Positions 1-8,282 of a stretch of 64,000 nt of DNA are shown here, one piece after another. Source of the DNA: Terriglobales bacterium (GTDB taxonomy: Bacteria; Acidobacteriota; Terriglobia; Bryobacterales; Bryobacteraceae); the NCBI GenBank assembly GCA_027485675.1, contig JAIXQP010000027.1:1-64000 (forward strand), given 5' to 3'. Positions within the stretch are counted from its first letter, which is position 1. Each line of letters opens with the position of its first letter. The position numbers and the translations under genes were made by a program. Below the pieces are notes generated by a model, which was not told the origin of the DNA, made no database searches, and saw only the letters and a list, made by a program, of their open reading frames with translations.

Positions 1-416
1 CGACTTGGGTCGTGTGGACGAAGGTGGATGGGTGAGGGTGGGGGCGATTTCGAGGACGGTGGGGGACGGGTGGGGATGGCTTCGGTCTGGATAACGAAGG
101 CGGAGGGTGGGCGGTGGCCAAGGGTATATGGAGGTTGGGGGACGGGTGGGGACGACTTGGGTCGTGTGGACGAAGGTGGATGGGTGAGGGTGGGGGCGAT
201 TTCGAGGACGATGGGGGACGAGTGGAGAGGGGTTCGGTCTGGTTGACGATGGCGGAGGGTTTGCGGTGGCCGAGGTTATATGGAGGGTGGGGGAAAGGTG
301 GGGACGACTTCGGGTTTGGTTGGGAAGGCGGTGGCCGAGGTTATGAGGTGGGTGGCGGGCGCTTTCGAGGACGGTGGGGAGGAAGGTGGGGATGGCTTCG
401 GGTTTGTTGGCAAACG
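1..416. repeat. 152-bp G-rich tandem repeat, 2 clear units plus a decayed third
   Basis: Units begin at 1, 153 and 305, each starting CGACTT. The first 57 nt of units 1 and 2 are identical and the rest is similar with scattered substitutions; unit 3 is recognisable but has indels and fades toward 416. The plus strand is very rich in G runs (GGGTGGGGGCG, GGTGGGGGACGGG), so it has G-quadruplex potential. 152 is not divisible by 3, so a reading frame would change in every unit; together with the low complexity this argues that the short open frames here are not genes. The array continues beyond the left edge of the window. The remaining stretch to 482 holds no gene that I can see. Confidence 0.8.
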
Positions 417-470
417 TCGAGGGGCGGGCACGTGGCGGCCGGCCCCTACCGCCCCAACGCTGGGCAACGG

Positions 471-476
471 TAGACT
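471..476 (+). promoter_or_regulatory. candidate -10 box (TAGACT) of a leaderless transcript
   Basis: TAGACT lies exactly 6 nt before the ATG at 483, so transcription would start at or next to the start codon. No Shine-Dalgarno sequence is present in the 6-nt spacer and no good -35 box is visible. Confidence 0.4.
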
Positions 477-482
477 GGCGGC

Positions 483-1808
483 ATGAGCTGGGTTGAAGAG
501 CTGGCGAGCCTCGTCACCATCGAACGTTCGGCGACAGTACGGGAACTCCACTCCCGCGATGTCAGCGGCCATGCCGGCGTCTGGCCGGACGCCGTCGCCC
601 TGCCGGAAAATGCCCAACAGGTCGCCAATGTCCTCGCCTGGGCCAATCAAAGACATATCCCCGTTACCCCATGGGGCGCCGGTACCAGCGTCGAAGGAAA
701 TCCCATTCCCATCCGCCAGGGCATCTCCCTCAGCCTCGAACGCATGAACCGGATCAAAGAGATCTCCCTCCCAGACCGCCTGGCCGTCGTCGAGGCCGGA
801 ACCAAATACCGAACTCTCAACCAACAACTGGCACGCTCAGGCTGGCAGTTCGCCGTCGAAATCGGCGGAGACGCTACCCTCGGCGGCATGATCGCCAATA
901 ACGCCGCCGGACCCAAAGCCGTCAAATACGGCTCCACCAGAGCCCATATCCTCGGACTGGAGGTCGCCCTCACCGATGGCCGATTGCTGCGGACGGGAGG
1001 CCGGTCCGCGAAACAAAGCTGCGGCTACAACCTGACCCAGTTGTTCGCCGGAAGCGAAGGGACACTCGGGGTGATCACCGAAGCGATCGTGCGCCTCACG
1101 GCGGAGCCGGCGGTGCGCGAAGTGGTGCTCGCCCGCTTCGGGAGCGTCCGCGAGGCGCTGGGCTGCGTGGCGGCGATGCGAGGGCTCGATGCGGGGGCGA
1201 TCGAGTTTCTCGACCACGCCTACATGGGATTTCTGGGCGAGATCGCGGCCGATACCCTCTTCTGCGAGTTTCATACGGCCGGACACGGCGCCGTGGCCGA
1301 AACCATCTGCCGCGCCGGCGGCGCCGTGAGCGTGGAACGGGCTGGGGCGGAGCTGTGGGCGGCGCGGCTGCGCGCCTACACCGCCTCGCAGGAAGCCAAC
1401 CCCGGGGCGCGCCTTTTGACCACCGACACCGCCGTGCCAGTGGGCGCCTTCGCTGAGATGGTTGCCTTCCTGCAAAGCGAGTTGGCGGGCCGGCGGCTCA
1501 CAGGATACCTGCTCGGCCATGCCGGCGATGGGAATCTGCACGTGATTCTGCCGTGGCGGAGCGCCGAGGAGTGGGAGGCCGTGGCCGCCTTTCAGCGGGC
1601 GGCGGTGCAAAAAAGCCTGGAGCTGGGCGGGACGGCGTCGGGCGAGCACGGGGTGGGCCTGGGGAAGCGCCAGTTTCTCGAGGCGGAGCACGGGGCGGAG
1701 GCCGTGGGCGTCATGCGAGGAATTAAAGCGCTCTTCGATCCGCGGGGAATTTTGAACCCGGGAAAGGTGCTGCCGGAGGGGGGCGGACCGGGTGGGTCCG
1801 AAGAATGA
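483..1808 (+). CDS. FAD-binding oxidase, GlcD / D-lactate dehydrogenase type
   Basis: A 441-residue flavoprotein of the glycolate oxidase subunit D / D-lactate dehydrogenase family, which oxidises a 2-hydroxy acid to the 2-keto acid. Residues about 40-205 form the FAD_binding_4 (PCMH) fold with the FAD-contacting motifs PWGAGTSVEGN (63-73) and GGDATLGGMIANNAAG (128-143). The C-terminal half is the FAD-oxidase_C domain, with the metal/substrate histidine motif HAGDGNLHV and GEHGVG. Length fits the family. No signal peptide is present, so it is cytosolic or membrane-associated. The start at 483 is chosen because the protein begins a few tens of residues before the FAD domain, as usual, and a TAGACT hexamer lies 6 nt upstream. 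The exact substrate (glycolate, D-lactate or another 2-hydroxy acid) cannot be told. Confidence 0.9.
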   Translation: MSWVEELASLVTIERSATVRELHSRDVSGHAGVWPDAVALPENAQQVANVLAWANQRHIPVTPWGAGTSVEGNPIPIRQGISLSLERMNRIKEISLPDRLAVVEAGTKYRTLNQQLARSGWQFAVEIGGDATLGGMIANNAAGPKAVKYGSTRAHILGLEVALTDGRLLRTGGRSAKQSCGYNLTQLFAGSEGTLGVITEAIVRLTAEPAVREVVLARFGSVREALGCVAAMRGLDAGAIEFLDHAYMGFLGEIAADTLFCEFHTAGHGAVAETICRAGGAVSVERAGAELWAARLRAYTASQEANPGARLLTTDTAVPVGAFAEMVAFLQSELAGRRLTGYLLGHAGDGNLHVILPWRSAEEWEAVAAFQRAAVQKSLELGGTASGEHGVGLGKRQFLEAEHGAEAVGVMRGIKALFDPRGILNPGKVLPEGGGPGGSEE

Positions 1809-1850
1809 AAGAATCTATACAAACTTGTTAAGATCTGCCCTTCGCAAAGT

Positions 1851-3086
1851 TTGCTATCCTTTGTTTTAGTGGTCGAATTTTCCTGTTCAACAGCGCTCCG
1901 CTCTGTAGCCGCGCCGGTATCCTTCAGCGAGTTGCGAAGCTGCGGGGAGGGGGGGCAACGGGCGGACGGGTACGGCCATACGCTGGCCGAGATTTTCCAG
2001 CAGCCCGAGATGTGGCGGGACGCGGCTCGCCGGATGGGCGATGCGAGCGAGGACTGGCAGGAGTTGGTGGCCCAGGCGGCGGCGATTGTGCTGACCGGTT
2101 CGGGGAGTTCTTACTACGTCGGCAAGTGCGTCGAGGCGCCATTACAGCGGCGGATGGGCAAGCCGGTGGTGGCGGTAGAGGCGGGCGAGTTGCTGGTGGT
2201 GGGGGCGGGCGCCTTACCGGCGATCCGGCCGTTGTTGGTGGTCTCGTTCTCCCGGTCGGGAGATAGCCCGGAGAGTTCGGCGGTGGTGGATCGGCTGCTC
2301 GAGGAGGAACCGGAGGTTCGCCATTTGGTGATCACCTGCAATCCGGAGGGCCGGCAGGCGAAGGCGGCCGGCGTGGATCCTAGGGTTGGGGTGGTGGTGC
2401 TGGACGAACGGTGCTGCGACCGGAGTCTAGTAATGACCAGCAGCTTTACGAGCCTGGTGGTGGCGGCGTTGGCGATGGGGGGCCCGGAGTTGGAGTATCT
2501 GTCCCAGGTGGACCGGGTGGCGGCGGGGGTGAGCGCCCTGTTGGAGGGACCGTTGGAGGCCATCGAGGAGTTTCCGGTGGAGCAGGCGGAGCGGATGGTG
2601 GCGGTGGGCAGCGGGTCCTTGCAGGGGGCGGCGCTCGAGACCGCGCTGAAGATGCTGGAGATGACCGATGGGCGGGTGTTGACCCGGGCGGAGACGAGCC
2701 TGGGTTTGCGGCATGGTCCGATGTGCTCGCTGCGGGACAGGAGTCTGCTGTTTGTGCCGGTTCCTTCGCAGGAGGTGCCGCGCGCTTATCTGGAGGATCT
2801 GCTGGCCGAGATCGACCGGAAGGGTTTGGCGGGCTGGAAGGTACTGGTCGGCGCGCGGCTCGATGGATTGGAAACGCGGCCGGAGGACTTGCTGGTGGAG
2901 GTGCCGGCGCTCGAAGGGTTGCCGGACGAATGGGTGGCGGTGGCGAGTGTGGTGGTGGGGCAACTGCTCGCGTTCCGGCGGTGCCGGGCGGAGGGGTTGC
3001 GACCGGATGAGCCTTCGGTGGAGAATTCCATTACGCGCGTGGTGCAGGGCTTTAATCTTCACAGGACGGCGGCGGGAGAGATTTAA
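1851..3086 (+). CDS. SIS-domain sugar-phosphate isomerase/deaminase, AgaS-like
   Basis: A protein of up to 411 residues with two sugar isomerase (SIS) domains. The first contains LTGSGSSYYVGK and the phosphosugar-binding FSRSGDSPES; the second contains VGSGSLQGAALETALKMLEM, and ETSLGLRHGP follows. This arrangement matches AgaS-type ketose/aldose isomerases, proposed to deaminate and isomerise galactosamine-6-phosphate to tagatose-6-phosphate. The 3' neighbours, a PfkB kinase and a DeoR regulator, support amino-sugar catabolism. The start is uncertain: the open frame begins at TTG 1851, but the first 43 or so residues do not look like the family, and TTG 1932 or a later codon may be used. The TAA stop overlaps the next ATG (TAATG), implying translational coupling. 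Confidence 0.8.
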   Translation: MLSFVLVVEFSCSTALRSVAAPVSFSELRSCGEGGQRADGYGHTLAEIFQQPEMWRDAARRMGDASEDWQELVAQAAAIVLTGSGSSYYVGKCVEAPLQRRMGKPVVAVEAGELLVVGAGALPAIRPLLVVSFSRSGDSPESSAVVDRLLEEEPEVRHLVITCNPEGRQAKAAGVDPRVGVVVLDERCCDRSLVMTSSFTSLVVAALAMGGPELEYLSQVDRVAAGVSALLEGPLEAIEEFPVEQAERMVAVGSGSLQGAALETALKMLEMTDGRVLTRAETSLGLRHGPMCSLRDRSLLFVPVPSQEVPRAYLEDLLAEIDRKGLAGWKVLVGARLDGLETRPEDLLVEVPALEGLPDEWVAVASVVVGQLLAFRRCRAEGLRPDEPSVENSITRVVQGFNLHRTAAGEI

Positions 3087-4042
3087 TGAAAATCCTGGTG
3101 GTCGGGGAGCTGAACGCCGATTTGGTGTTTGGCGGTCTTCGCTCCTTGCCGCAACCAGGTCAAGAGGTCTTGGCGAGTGACTTTTCGCTGGAGCTGGGGA
3201 GCTCGTCGGCGATTTGCGCGGCGGGGTTGGCGAAGTTAGGAGAGTCGGTTTCGTTTCTTGGCAAGGTGGGGGCGGACGACATGGGGGCCTTCTGCGTGCG
3301 GGCTTTGGCGGCGGCGGGGGTGGACGTCAGCCTGGTGCAGGCGGATGCGGCGTTGCAGACGGGAATTACGGCTTCCTTCAGTGCCGAGGACCGGGCGCTG
3401 GTGACCTATCCGGGGGCGATTGCGCAATTGACAGCGGCGGAGATTCCGGCGGAGACGCTGGCGCAGTTTCAGCATTTGCACGTGAGCTCCTACTATTTGC
3501 AGAGCGGTCTGCAGTCCGGGTTGGCGGGTTTGTTTGAGCGGGCGAAGGCGATGGGGCTGACGGTATCGCTGGATCCGGGCTATGATCCGGCGGGGGAGTG
3601 GAGCCAGGGGATTCTTGCGGTGTTGCGGTACTGTGACGTCTTCCTGCTGAACGAACTGGAGTTGGCGGGATTGGCGGGGACCCCGGACGTGGTGGCGGGG
3701 CTGCGGGCGCTGGGCGGGGGGGCGCGGCTGACGGTGGTGAAGCTGGGGGCGCGGGGGTGCGCGGCGTGGTGGGACGGTCAGCTTTACGAAGCCAGCGCGA
3801 TTACGGTGGACGTCGTGGATACGACGGGTGCGGGCGATTCCTTCAACGCGGGCTTTTTGCGGTCGTGGCTGCGGCAGGAGCCGCTCGAGCAGTGTTTGGC
3901 GTGTGGTTCGATCTGCGGCGGGCTTTCGACGCGGAGGCTGGGCGGGTGCGGCGGGCAGGCGGATTGGCAGGAGGTGGAGGGCTGGCTCGAGCGCACCCTG
4001 CGCGGCCGGGCGAGTTACGCCACAATGAGTAATAGAGAATAA
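3086..4042 (+). CDS. PfkB-family carbohydrate kinase
   Basis: A 318-residue ribokinase-fold kinase that phosphorylates a sugar or sugar phosphate with ATP. It begins with the family's MKILVVGELNADLVF strand and carries the C-terminal signature DTTGAGDSFNAGF with the catalytic Asp and anion-hole glycines. The N-terminal glycine-rich region (LELGSSSAICAAGLAKLG) binds substrate. The start ATG shares one base with the stop of the SIS gene upstream. Next to an AgaS-like isomerase the likely substrate is tagatose-6-phosphate or a related sugar, but ribokinase-type specificity cannot be excluded. No aldolase gene is present in the window. Confidence 0.88.
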   Translation: MKILVVGELNADLVFGGLRSLPQPGQEVLASDFSLELGSSSAICAAGLAKLGESVSFLGKVGADDMGAFCVRALAAAGVDVSLVQADAALQTGITASFSAEDRALVTYPGAIAQLTAAEIPAETLAQFQHLHVSSYYLQSGLQSGLAGLFERAKAMGLTVSLDPGYDPAGEWSQGILAVLRYCDVFLLNELELAGLAGTPDVVAGLRALGGGARLTVVKLGARGCAAWWDGQLYEASAITVDVVDTTGAGDSFNAGFLRSWLRQEPLEQCLACGSICGGLSTRRLGGCGGQADWQEVEGWLERTLRGRASYATMSNRE

Positions 4043-4048
4043 CGATTG

Positions 4049-4894
4049 ATGTTATCCGCGAAGAACAAAGACAGTGCCAAGATTGGTGGAAGAAAGCCCC
4101 GGCTTCTGACGGAAGAGCGGCGGAGGGCGATCCTCGAGATGATCGAACGGCAGGGGCGGGTGGTGATTTCCGAGGTCTCCCGCCACTTCGACATTTCCGC
4201 GGTGACGGCGCGGGCGGACATAAACGCCTTGGCGGAACGGGACATGCTGGTGCGTTCGCACGGCGGGGCGATCCGGAAGCACGACCTGGCGGCGGATGCG
4301 CCGCTCGAAGTAAAAGAGTCGCAGCACCACGATGAAAAGGTCAGCATCGGCGAAGCGGCGGCGGCGCTGGTGCGCGAGGGGCAGACGGTGTTGCTCGATT
4401 CGGGAACGACGACGCTGGAAGTGGCGCGGGCGATCCGGCGGCGGAAGCTGGCGCGGGTGACGGTGGTCACGAATTCGTTGACGGTGGCATGGGAGTTGAG
4501 CCCGGTGGCGGAGATCAACATGATCCTGGTGGGCGGGATGCACCGGCACATTTCGCGATCGTTCGCGGGGCCGCAGGCGCAGAAGATGCTGGCGGATTTG
4601 CGGGTGGACCACCTGTTTCTGGGCGTGGACGGGTTGGAGCCGGAGATGGGCCCTTCGACGCCGGATATTCTGGAGGCGGAACTGAACGCGGCGATGATCC
4701 GGTCGGCCAAAGAGGTGACGGTGGTGGCGGATTCGAGCAAGATTGGGCGGTCGAGCCTGTCGATGATTGCGCCGATTACGAGCGTGAACCGGGTGATTAC
4801 CGATAGCGGCATTTCGGCGTTGCATAAGGCGGTTTTGGAGGAGAAGGGCGTGTCGGTAGTCGTGGTTCCGGGTTCGGCGGGAGAGGTGGGGTGA
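4049..4894 (+). CDS. DeoR-family transcriptional regulator
   Basis: A 281-residue repressor-type regulator. Residues about 17-72 form a DeoR winged helix-turn-helix (EERRRAILEMIERQGRV, then VSRHFDISAVTARADINAL, ending RSHGGA). The rest is the DeoRC sugar-phosphate sensor, with ALVREGQTVLLDSGTTTLEVA, VTNS, LVGG and DSSKIG. It most resembles AgaR-type regulators of amino-sugar pathways. ATG 4049 is preferred over TTG 4046. It sits only 6 nt after the kinase gene, and its stop overlaps the GTG of the next gene (GTGA), so it is probably cotranscribed with and autoregulates the block starting at 1851. The effector is probably a phosphorylated sugar from this pathway (inference). Confidence 0.9.
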   Translation: MLSAKNKDSAKIGGRKPRLLTEERRRAILEMIERQGRVVISEVSRHFDISAVTARADINALAERDMLVRSHGGAIRKHDLAADAPLEVKESQHHDEKVSIGEAAAALVREGQTVLLDSGTTTLEVARAIRRRKLARVTVVTNSLTVAWELSPVAEINMILVGGMHRHISRSFAGPQAQKMLADLRVDHLFLGVDGLEPEMGPSTPDILEAELNAAMIRSAKEVTVVADSSKIGRSSLSMIAPITSVNRVITDSGISALHKAVLEEKGVSVVVVPGSAGEVG

Positions 4895-6504
4895 AGTTGG
4901 GGCGCCTCGCCGCCTTTTTCGTGGTGGTGGGGCTGGGGGTGTGGGGTTGGGCGGGGAGTGTGCCGGTGACGTTCGCGGATGTGGCGGAGCAGGCCGGGGT
5001 GGACTTCGTGCTGCGGAACGGGGCGGCGGGCGAGTGGCGGCAGATTGAAACGATGGTGGCCGGGGCGGTGGCGTTCGACTATGACGGCGACCGGCGGCCG
5101 GACCTTTACTTCGTGAACGGCGCGGCGCGGCCGGGCGAAGGCAATCGGCTGTATCGGAACCGGGGGGACGGCACGTTTGCGGATGTGACGGCGAAGGCGG
5201 GGGTGGCCGGCGCAGGGTTCGGGATTGGCGGGACGGCGGCGGATTTCGATAACGATGGGGACCAGGACCTGTTTGTGGTGGGCGTGGAGCGGAACATCCT
5301 GTACCGGAACCGGGGGGACGGCACGTTTGAGGACGCGACGGCGCGGGCGGGGTTCGGGAGCGGGAAGGGTTGGGCGGTGTCGGCGGGGTGGTTTGACTAT
5401 GACGCCGATGGGCACCTGGACCTGTTTGTCGTGAACTATGTGGCGTGGAAGCCGGGGGCGGATCCGCCGTGCAAGACGGGTGGGGTGAGGACGTATTGCC
5501 ATCCGCGGCATTACGCCGGACTGCCGAATCAACTCTACCGGAACAATGGCGACGGGACGTTTCGGGACGTTTCGGCGGAGTCGGGGATCGGCGCCGCGGT
5601 GGGGAAAGGGATGGGGCTCGCGTTTTTGGATTTCGATGGAGACGGGCGGTTGGATGTGTTTGTGGCGAACGATACGGTGCCGAACTTTCTGTTCCGCAAC
5701 GAAGGGGAGGGACGGTTTCGCGAGGTGGGGATGCGGGCGGGGGTGGGTCTGAACGAGGACGGACGGGCGCTGAGTTCGATGGGGGCGGATGCGCGGGACG
5801 TGAACAACGACGGGCGGGAGGATTTGTGGGTGACCGCGAACGCCAACGAGACGTTTCCGCTGTTTGTGAATCTGGGGCGGGGGCTGTTTGGCGATGAGAC
5901 GTATCCGAGCACGATTGGGCGGGCGACGATGGCGTTGACGGGATGGAGCAACGGGATTTTCGACTTCAACAACGATGGAAGGAAGGATCTGTTTGGGGCG
6001 TGCGGGTCGATTGATGGGAATACGGAGCAGTTTTCGCACCGGCGGTCGAAGCAGGCGAATCGGGTGTTGGTGAACGCGGGTGGGGGTGTTTTCGAGAGTG
6101 CGGCGGTGGCGGGGGGAGAGGCGATGCACCGGGGGGCGGCGTTTGCGGATTTTGATGGGGATGGGCGGATGGACGTGGCGGTGACGCGGATTGGCGAGCG
6201 GGTGGCGCTGCTGCGGAATACTTCGGCGGGAACGGGGCATTGGCTGGGGATTCGGCTGCGGGGGCGGCAGGCGAACCGGGACGGGTTGGGGGCGATGATA
6301 CGAGTGAAGGGGGCGGCGAGCGGGGAGCAGTGGAACCGGGTGACGACGGCGGTGGGGTATGGGTCGGGGAGCGACCGGGTGGCGCATTTTGGGTTGGGGG
6401 GGGATGGGCGGGTGGTGGAGGTGGAGGTGACGTGGCCGGGTGGGGGGAGGCAGGTGGTGCGGGATGTGGGGGTGGACCGGGTGGTGGAGATTGGGGAGCG
6501 GTAG
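4891..6504 (+). CDS. CRTAC1 / ASPIC-UnbV family FG-GAP (VCBS) beta-propeller protein
   Basis: A 537-residue secreted protein with an N-terminal hydrophobic signal (residues 1-22). It contains about seven FG-GAP/VCBS repeats, each with a calcium-loop motif such as DYDGDRRPDLYFVN, DFDNDGDQDLFVVG, DYDADGHLDLFVVN, DFDGDGRLDVFVAN, DFNNDGRKDLFG and DFDGDGRMDVAV, followed by the C-terminal ASPIC/UnbV domain (LGIRLRGRQANRDGLGAMIRV, then VEVTWPGG). Such proteins are abundant in Acidobacteriota and bind surface or extracellular ligands; no enzymatic activity is established. It overlaps the DeoR gene by 4 bp and so is probably in the same operon. The coding strand is extremely G-rich (runs of ggcggg, gcggg), more than the genes after 10 kb. 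Confidence 0.88.
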   Translation: MKLGRLAAFFVVVGLGVWGWAGSVPVTFADVAEQAGVDFVLRNGAAGEWRQIETMVAGAVAFDYDGDRRPDLYFVNGAARPGEGNRLYRNRGDGTFADVTAKAGVAGAGFGIGGTAADFDNDGDQDLFVVGVERNILYRNRGDGTFEDATARAGFGSGKGWAVSAGWFDYDADGHLDLFVVNYVAWKPGADPPCKTGGVRTYCHPRHYAGLPNQLYRNNGDGTFRDVSAESGIGAAVGKGMGLAFLDFDGDGRLDVFVANDTVPNFLFRNEGEGRFREVGMRAGVGLNEDGRALSSMGADARDVNNDGREDLWVTANANETFPLFVNLGRGLFGDETYPSTIGRATMALTGWSNGIFDFNNDGRKDLFGACGSIDGNTEQFSHRRSKQANRVLVNAGGGVFESAAVAGGEAMHRGAAFADFDGDGRMDVAVTRIGERVALLRNTSAGTGHWLGIRLRGRQANRDGLGAMIRVKGAASGEQWNRVTTAVGYGSGSDRVAHFGLGGDGRVVEVEVTWPGGGRQVVRDVGVDRVVEIGER

Positions 6505-6507
6505 GGG

Positions 6508-7170
6508 TCAGGGCTGTTTGCGGCGGCGGAGCTCTTCGCCGCGGGCGAGGGCGCGGGCGGCATCGGCGTCGCGGCCGAGGCGCTGGTAGGCGCGGGCGAG
6601 GAGGAGGTGGCCGTTGGGGTCGGCGGGGTTGCGGCGGGTGGCTTGTTCGAGCTGCTGGGCGGCGGGTTCGAGTTTGCCTTGCTGGAGGAGGACGCGGCCG
6701 AATTCGAGATGGGCGCGGGGGGAGTCGGCCTGGGCGGCCTGTTCGAGGATGGCGGCGGCTTCGGGGAGGCGGCCCTGGCGGAAGAGAAAGGCGCCGAGAT
6801 CGACGCGGGGGTCCTCGGGTGGCTGCGGCGGGAGGGCGACGGCCTGGCGGAGGTGACGTTCGGCGTCGGCGTCGCGGCCGAGGGCGATACAGTTGAGGCC
6901 GGCGGCGCGGTGGACGCGGGCCGAGGGGGCGCCGGCGAGGGCGAGGTCAAAGGCCTGGCGGGCGAGTTCGTATTGGCCGAGGGCCTGGCGGTTGCGGCCC
7001 AAGAAGTAACAGCTATCGACGGGCGGCTGTTCGAGCTGGCAGGCGCGGAGGAGGGCGGGTTCGGCGTCGGTGAGACGGTTGGCGGAGATGTGGGCGAGGC
7101 CAAGCTGGCGCCACTCGGCCGCGGGGCCGGATTGGCCGGCGAGGAGGAGCAGAAGGAGAGGCCAGGCCAT
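6508..7170 (-). CDS. TPR-repeat protein, exported
   Basis: A 220-residue protein with a short hydrophobic N-terminus (MAWPLLLLLLAG, probable signal peptide) and about five tetratricopeptide units, for example RQLGLAHISANRLTDAEPAL and LGAFLFRQGRLPEAAAILEQA, ending with AYQRLGRDADAARALARGEE. TPR domains mediate protein-protein contacts. It is convergent with the CRTAC1 gene (3-nt gap). The start at 7170 has a TAAAAT hexamer 7 nt upstream. CRTAC1 and TPR genes are often neighbours in this phylum, which may mean a functional link, but that is inference. Confidence 0.75.
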   Translation of the reverse strand: MAWPLLLLLLAGQSGPAAEWRQLGLAHISANRLTDAEPALLRACQLEQPPVDSCYFLGRNRQALGQYELARQAFDLALAGAPSARVHRAAGLNCIALGRDADAERHLRQAVALPPQPPEDPRVDLGAFLFRQGRLPEAAAILEQAAQADSPRAHLEFGRVLLQQGKLEPAAQQLEQATRRNPADPNGHLLLARAYQRLGRDADAARALARGEELRRRKQP

Positions 7171-7177
7171 GGCGCCT

Positions 7178-7183
7178 ATTTTA
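7178..7183 (-). promoter_or_regulatory. candidate -10 box (TAAAAT) of a leaderless transcript
   Basis: On the minus strand TAAAAT lies 7 nt before the ATG of the TPR gene. The 43-bp gap to the divergent NHL gene also holds TATTCT (7200-7205), 8 nt before that gene's ATG, so two promoters appear to be packed back to back. Confidence 0.4.
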
Positions 7184-7213
7184 TAGTCTTTGGGCGTGAT
7201 ATTCTGCCGAGCG

Positions 7214-8173
7214 ATGAGAACCCCTTGTTTGCTTTGCCTCTTTGCTTTTGTTTGCAGCGCGCAGGCGCCGCCGGTGCCGCCGACGGCCGAGGAGGCGGCG
7301 CGTTTGACGGCTCTGATTCAGAGTTCGCCGAAGCTGCCGTGGCAGTCCTCGCCGCTGGCGATTCAAGCGCAGACGGAGGGTTGGAATACAGATTACATCT
7401 CGTCGGTGGCGGTGGGGCCAAAGGGGGAGACGTATCTGATCCATCGGAATCTGGGGGAGGATGCGGTGGTCGTGATCGACGCCAAGGGGAAGATACTGCG
7501 GAGTTGGGGTAAGGGGTTATATACGATTCCGCACAGCATCCGGCTGGATCCGCAGGGCAATGTGTGGACGGTGGATTCGGGGAGTTCGGTGGTGTTGCAG
7601 TTTTCGCCGCAGGGGAAGCTGCTGCGGCGGATTGAGGTGGGCGAGCTGCCGCCGGGGCGGCGCGGGGCGCGGGGTACGGCGGATATTGCGTTCGGGCCGG
7701 GGGGGCGGATTTTTATCGCCGATGGATATGGAAATGCGCGGATTTTGGAGTACAACGCGGCGGGCGAGCGGGTGAAGCAGTGGGGGACGGCGGGTACGGG
7801 GCCGGGGCAGTTCAACCTGCCGCACGGGCTGGCGTTGCGGGACGGGGTGATCTATGTGGCGGACCGGCAGAACGGGCGGATTCAGCGGTTCGATTTAGAT
7901 GGGAAGTATCTGGGCGAGTGGAACCATCTGGGCAAGACGTTTTCAATTACGGCGGGGCCGGACGGGAACTTGTGGATTGGGACGCACGCGCGGAATGTGG
8001 TGAACGAGGCGCCGGGTTGGCTCGTGAACGTGGACCGGAAGACGGGGAAGGTGTTGGGATATGTCGAGTCGCCGGGGCTGCATTCGGTGGACGCGGTCCG
8101 GAAGGGGGAGGTGCTGTCGGATCCGGGCCGCGGGAATTTGAACCGGGTGCTGTGGCACCGGGCGGGTCAGTAG
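7214..8173 (+). CDS. NHL-repeat six-bladed beta-propeller protein, secreted
   Basis: A 319-residue protein with a clear signal peptide (MRTPCLLCLFAFVCSAQA). The mature part is a run of NHL-like blades, for example GNVWTVDSGSSVVLQFSPQGKL, GRIFIADGYGNARILEYNAAG and GVIYVADRQNGRIQRFDLDG, each carrying a (V/I)xD(x)xNxRI(Q)xF pattern. The fold resembles the peptidyl-glycine lyase (PAL) and the NHL family, but no catalytic assignment can be made. ATG 7214 is chosen over an in-frame TTG at 7190 because it directly starts the signal peptide. Confidence 0.8.
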   Translation: MRTPCLLCLFAFVCSAQAPPVPPTAEEAARLTALIQSSPKLPWQSSPLAIQAQTEGWNTDYISSVAVGPKGETYLIHRNLGEDAVVVIDAKGKILRSWGKGLYTIPHSIRLDPQGNVWTVDSGSSVVLQFSPQGKLLRRIEVGELPPGRRGARGTADIAFGPGGRIFIADGYGNARILEYNAAGERVKQWGTAGTGPGQFNLPHGLALRDGVIYVADRQNGRIQRFDLDGKYLGEWNHLGKTFSITAGPDGNLWIGTHARNVVNEAPGWLVNVDRKTGKVLGYVESPGLHSVDAVRKGEVLSDPGRGNLNRVLWHRAGQ

Positions 8174-8269
8174 GCCGTTGTCCGGGTGCCGGAGGGGGCT
8201 TTGCGTTTCTTTCGGATGCTTTTCAGGGGGGCCGCGGGATTTCGTGCAGTTGAAAGCGCAAAGCGCTGA

Positions 8270-8275
8270 TAAGAT
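8270..8275 (+). promoter_or_regulatory. candidate -10 box (TAAGAT) upstream of hydrolase gene
   Basis: TAAGAT lies 7 nt before ATG 8283. Just upstream a TTGAAA box (8250-8255) and a perfect 13-bp inverted repeat AGCGC-AAA-GCGCT (8255-8267) are present; the repeat could be an operator. The 8174-8249 part of the gap has nothing recognisable. Confidence 0.35.
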
Positions 8276-8282
8276 ACTGCCG

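Noticed and set aside
1-416. CRISPR array
   Set aside because: The units are 152 bp without unique spacers between short repeats, and no cas gene is present.
28-486. Three short overlapping open frames (72, 119 and 68 residues) in the left-end repeat
   Set aside because: Gly/Arg/Trp-rich low complexity created by a G-rich tandem repeat; the 152-bp period changes frame in every unit.
4015-7103. Long minus-strand open frames (790 and 522 residues) opposite the DeoR and CRTAC1 genes
   Set aside because: Composition is Pro/Arg/His- or Pro/Ser-rich without domains; they are high-GC shadows of well-supported plus-strand genes.
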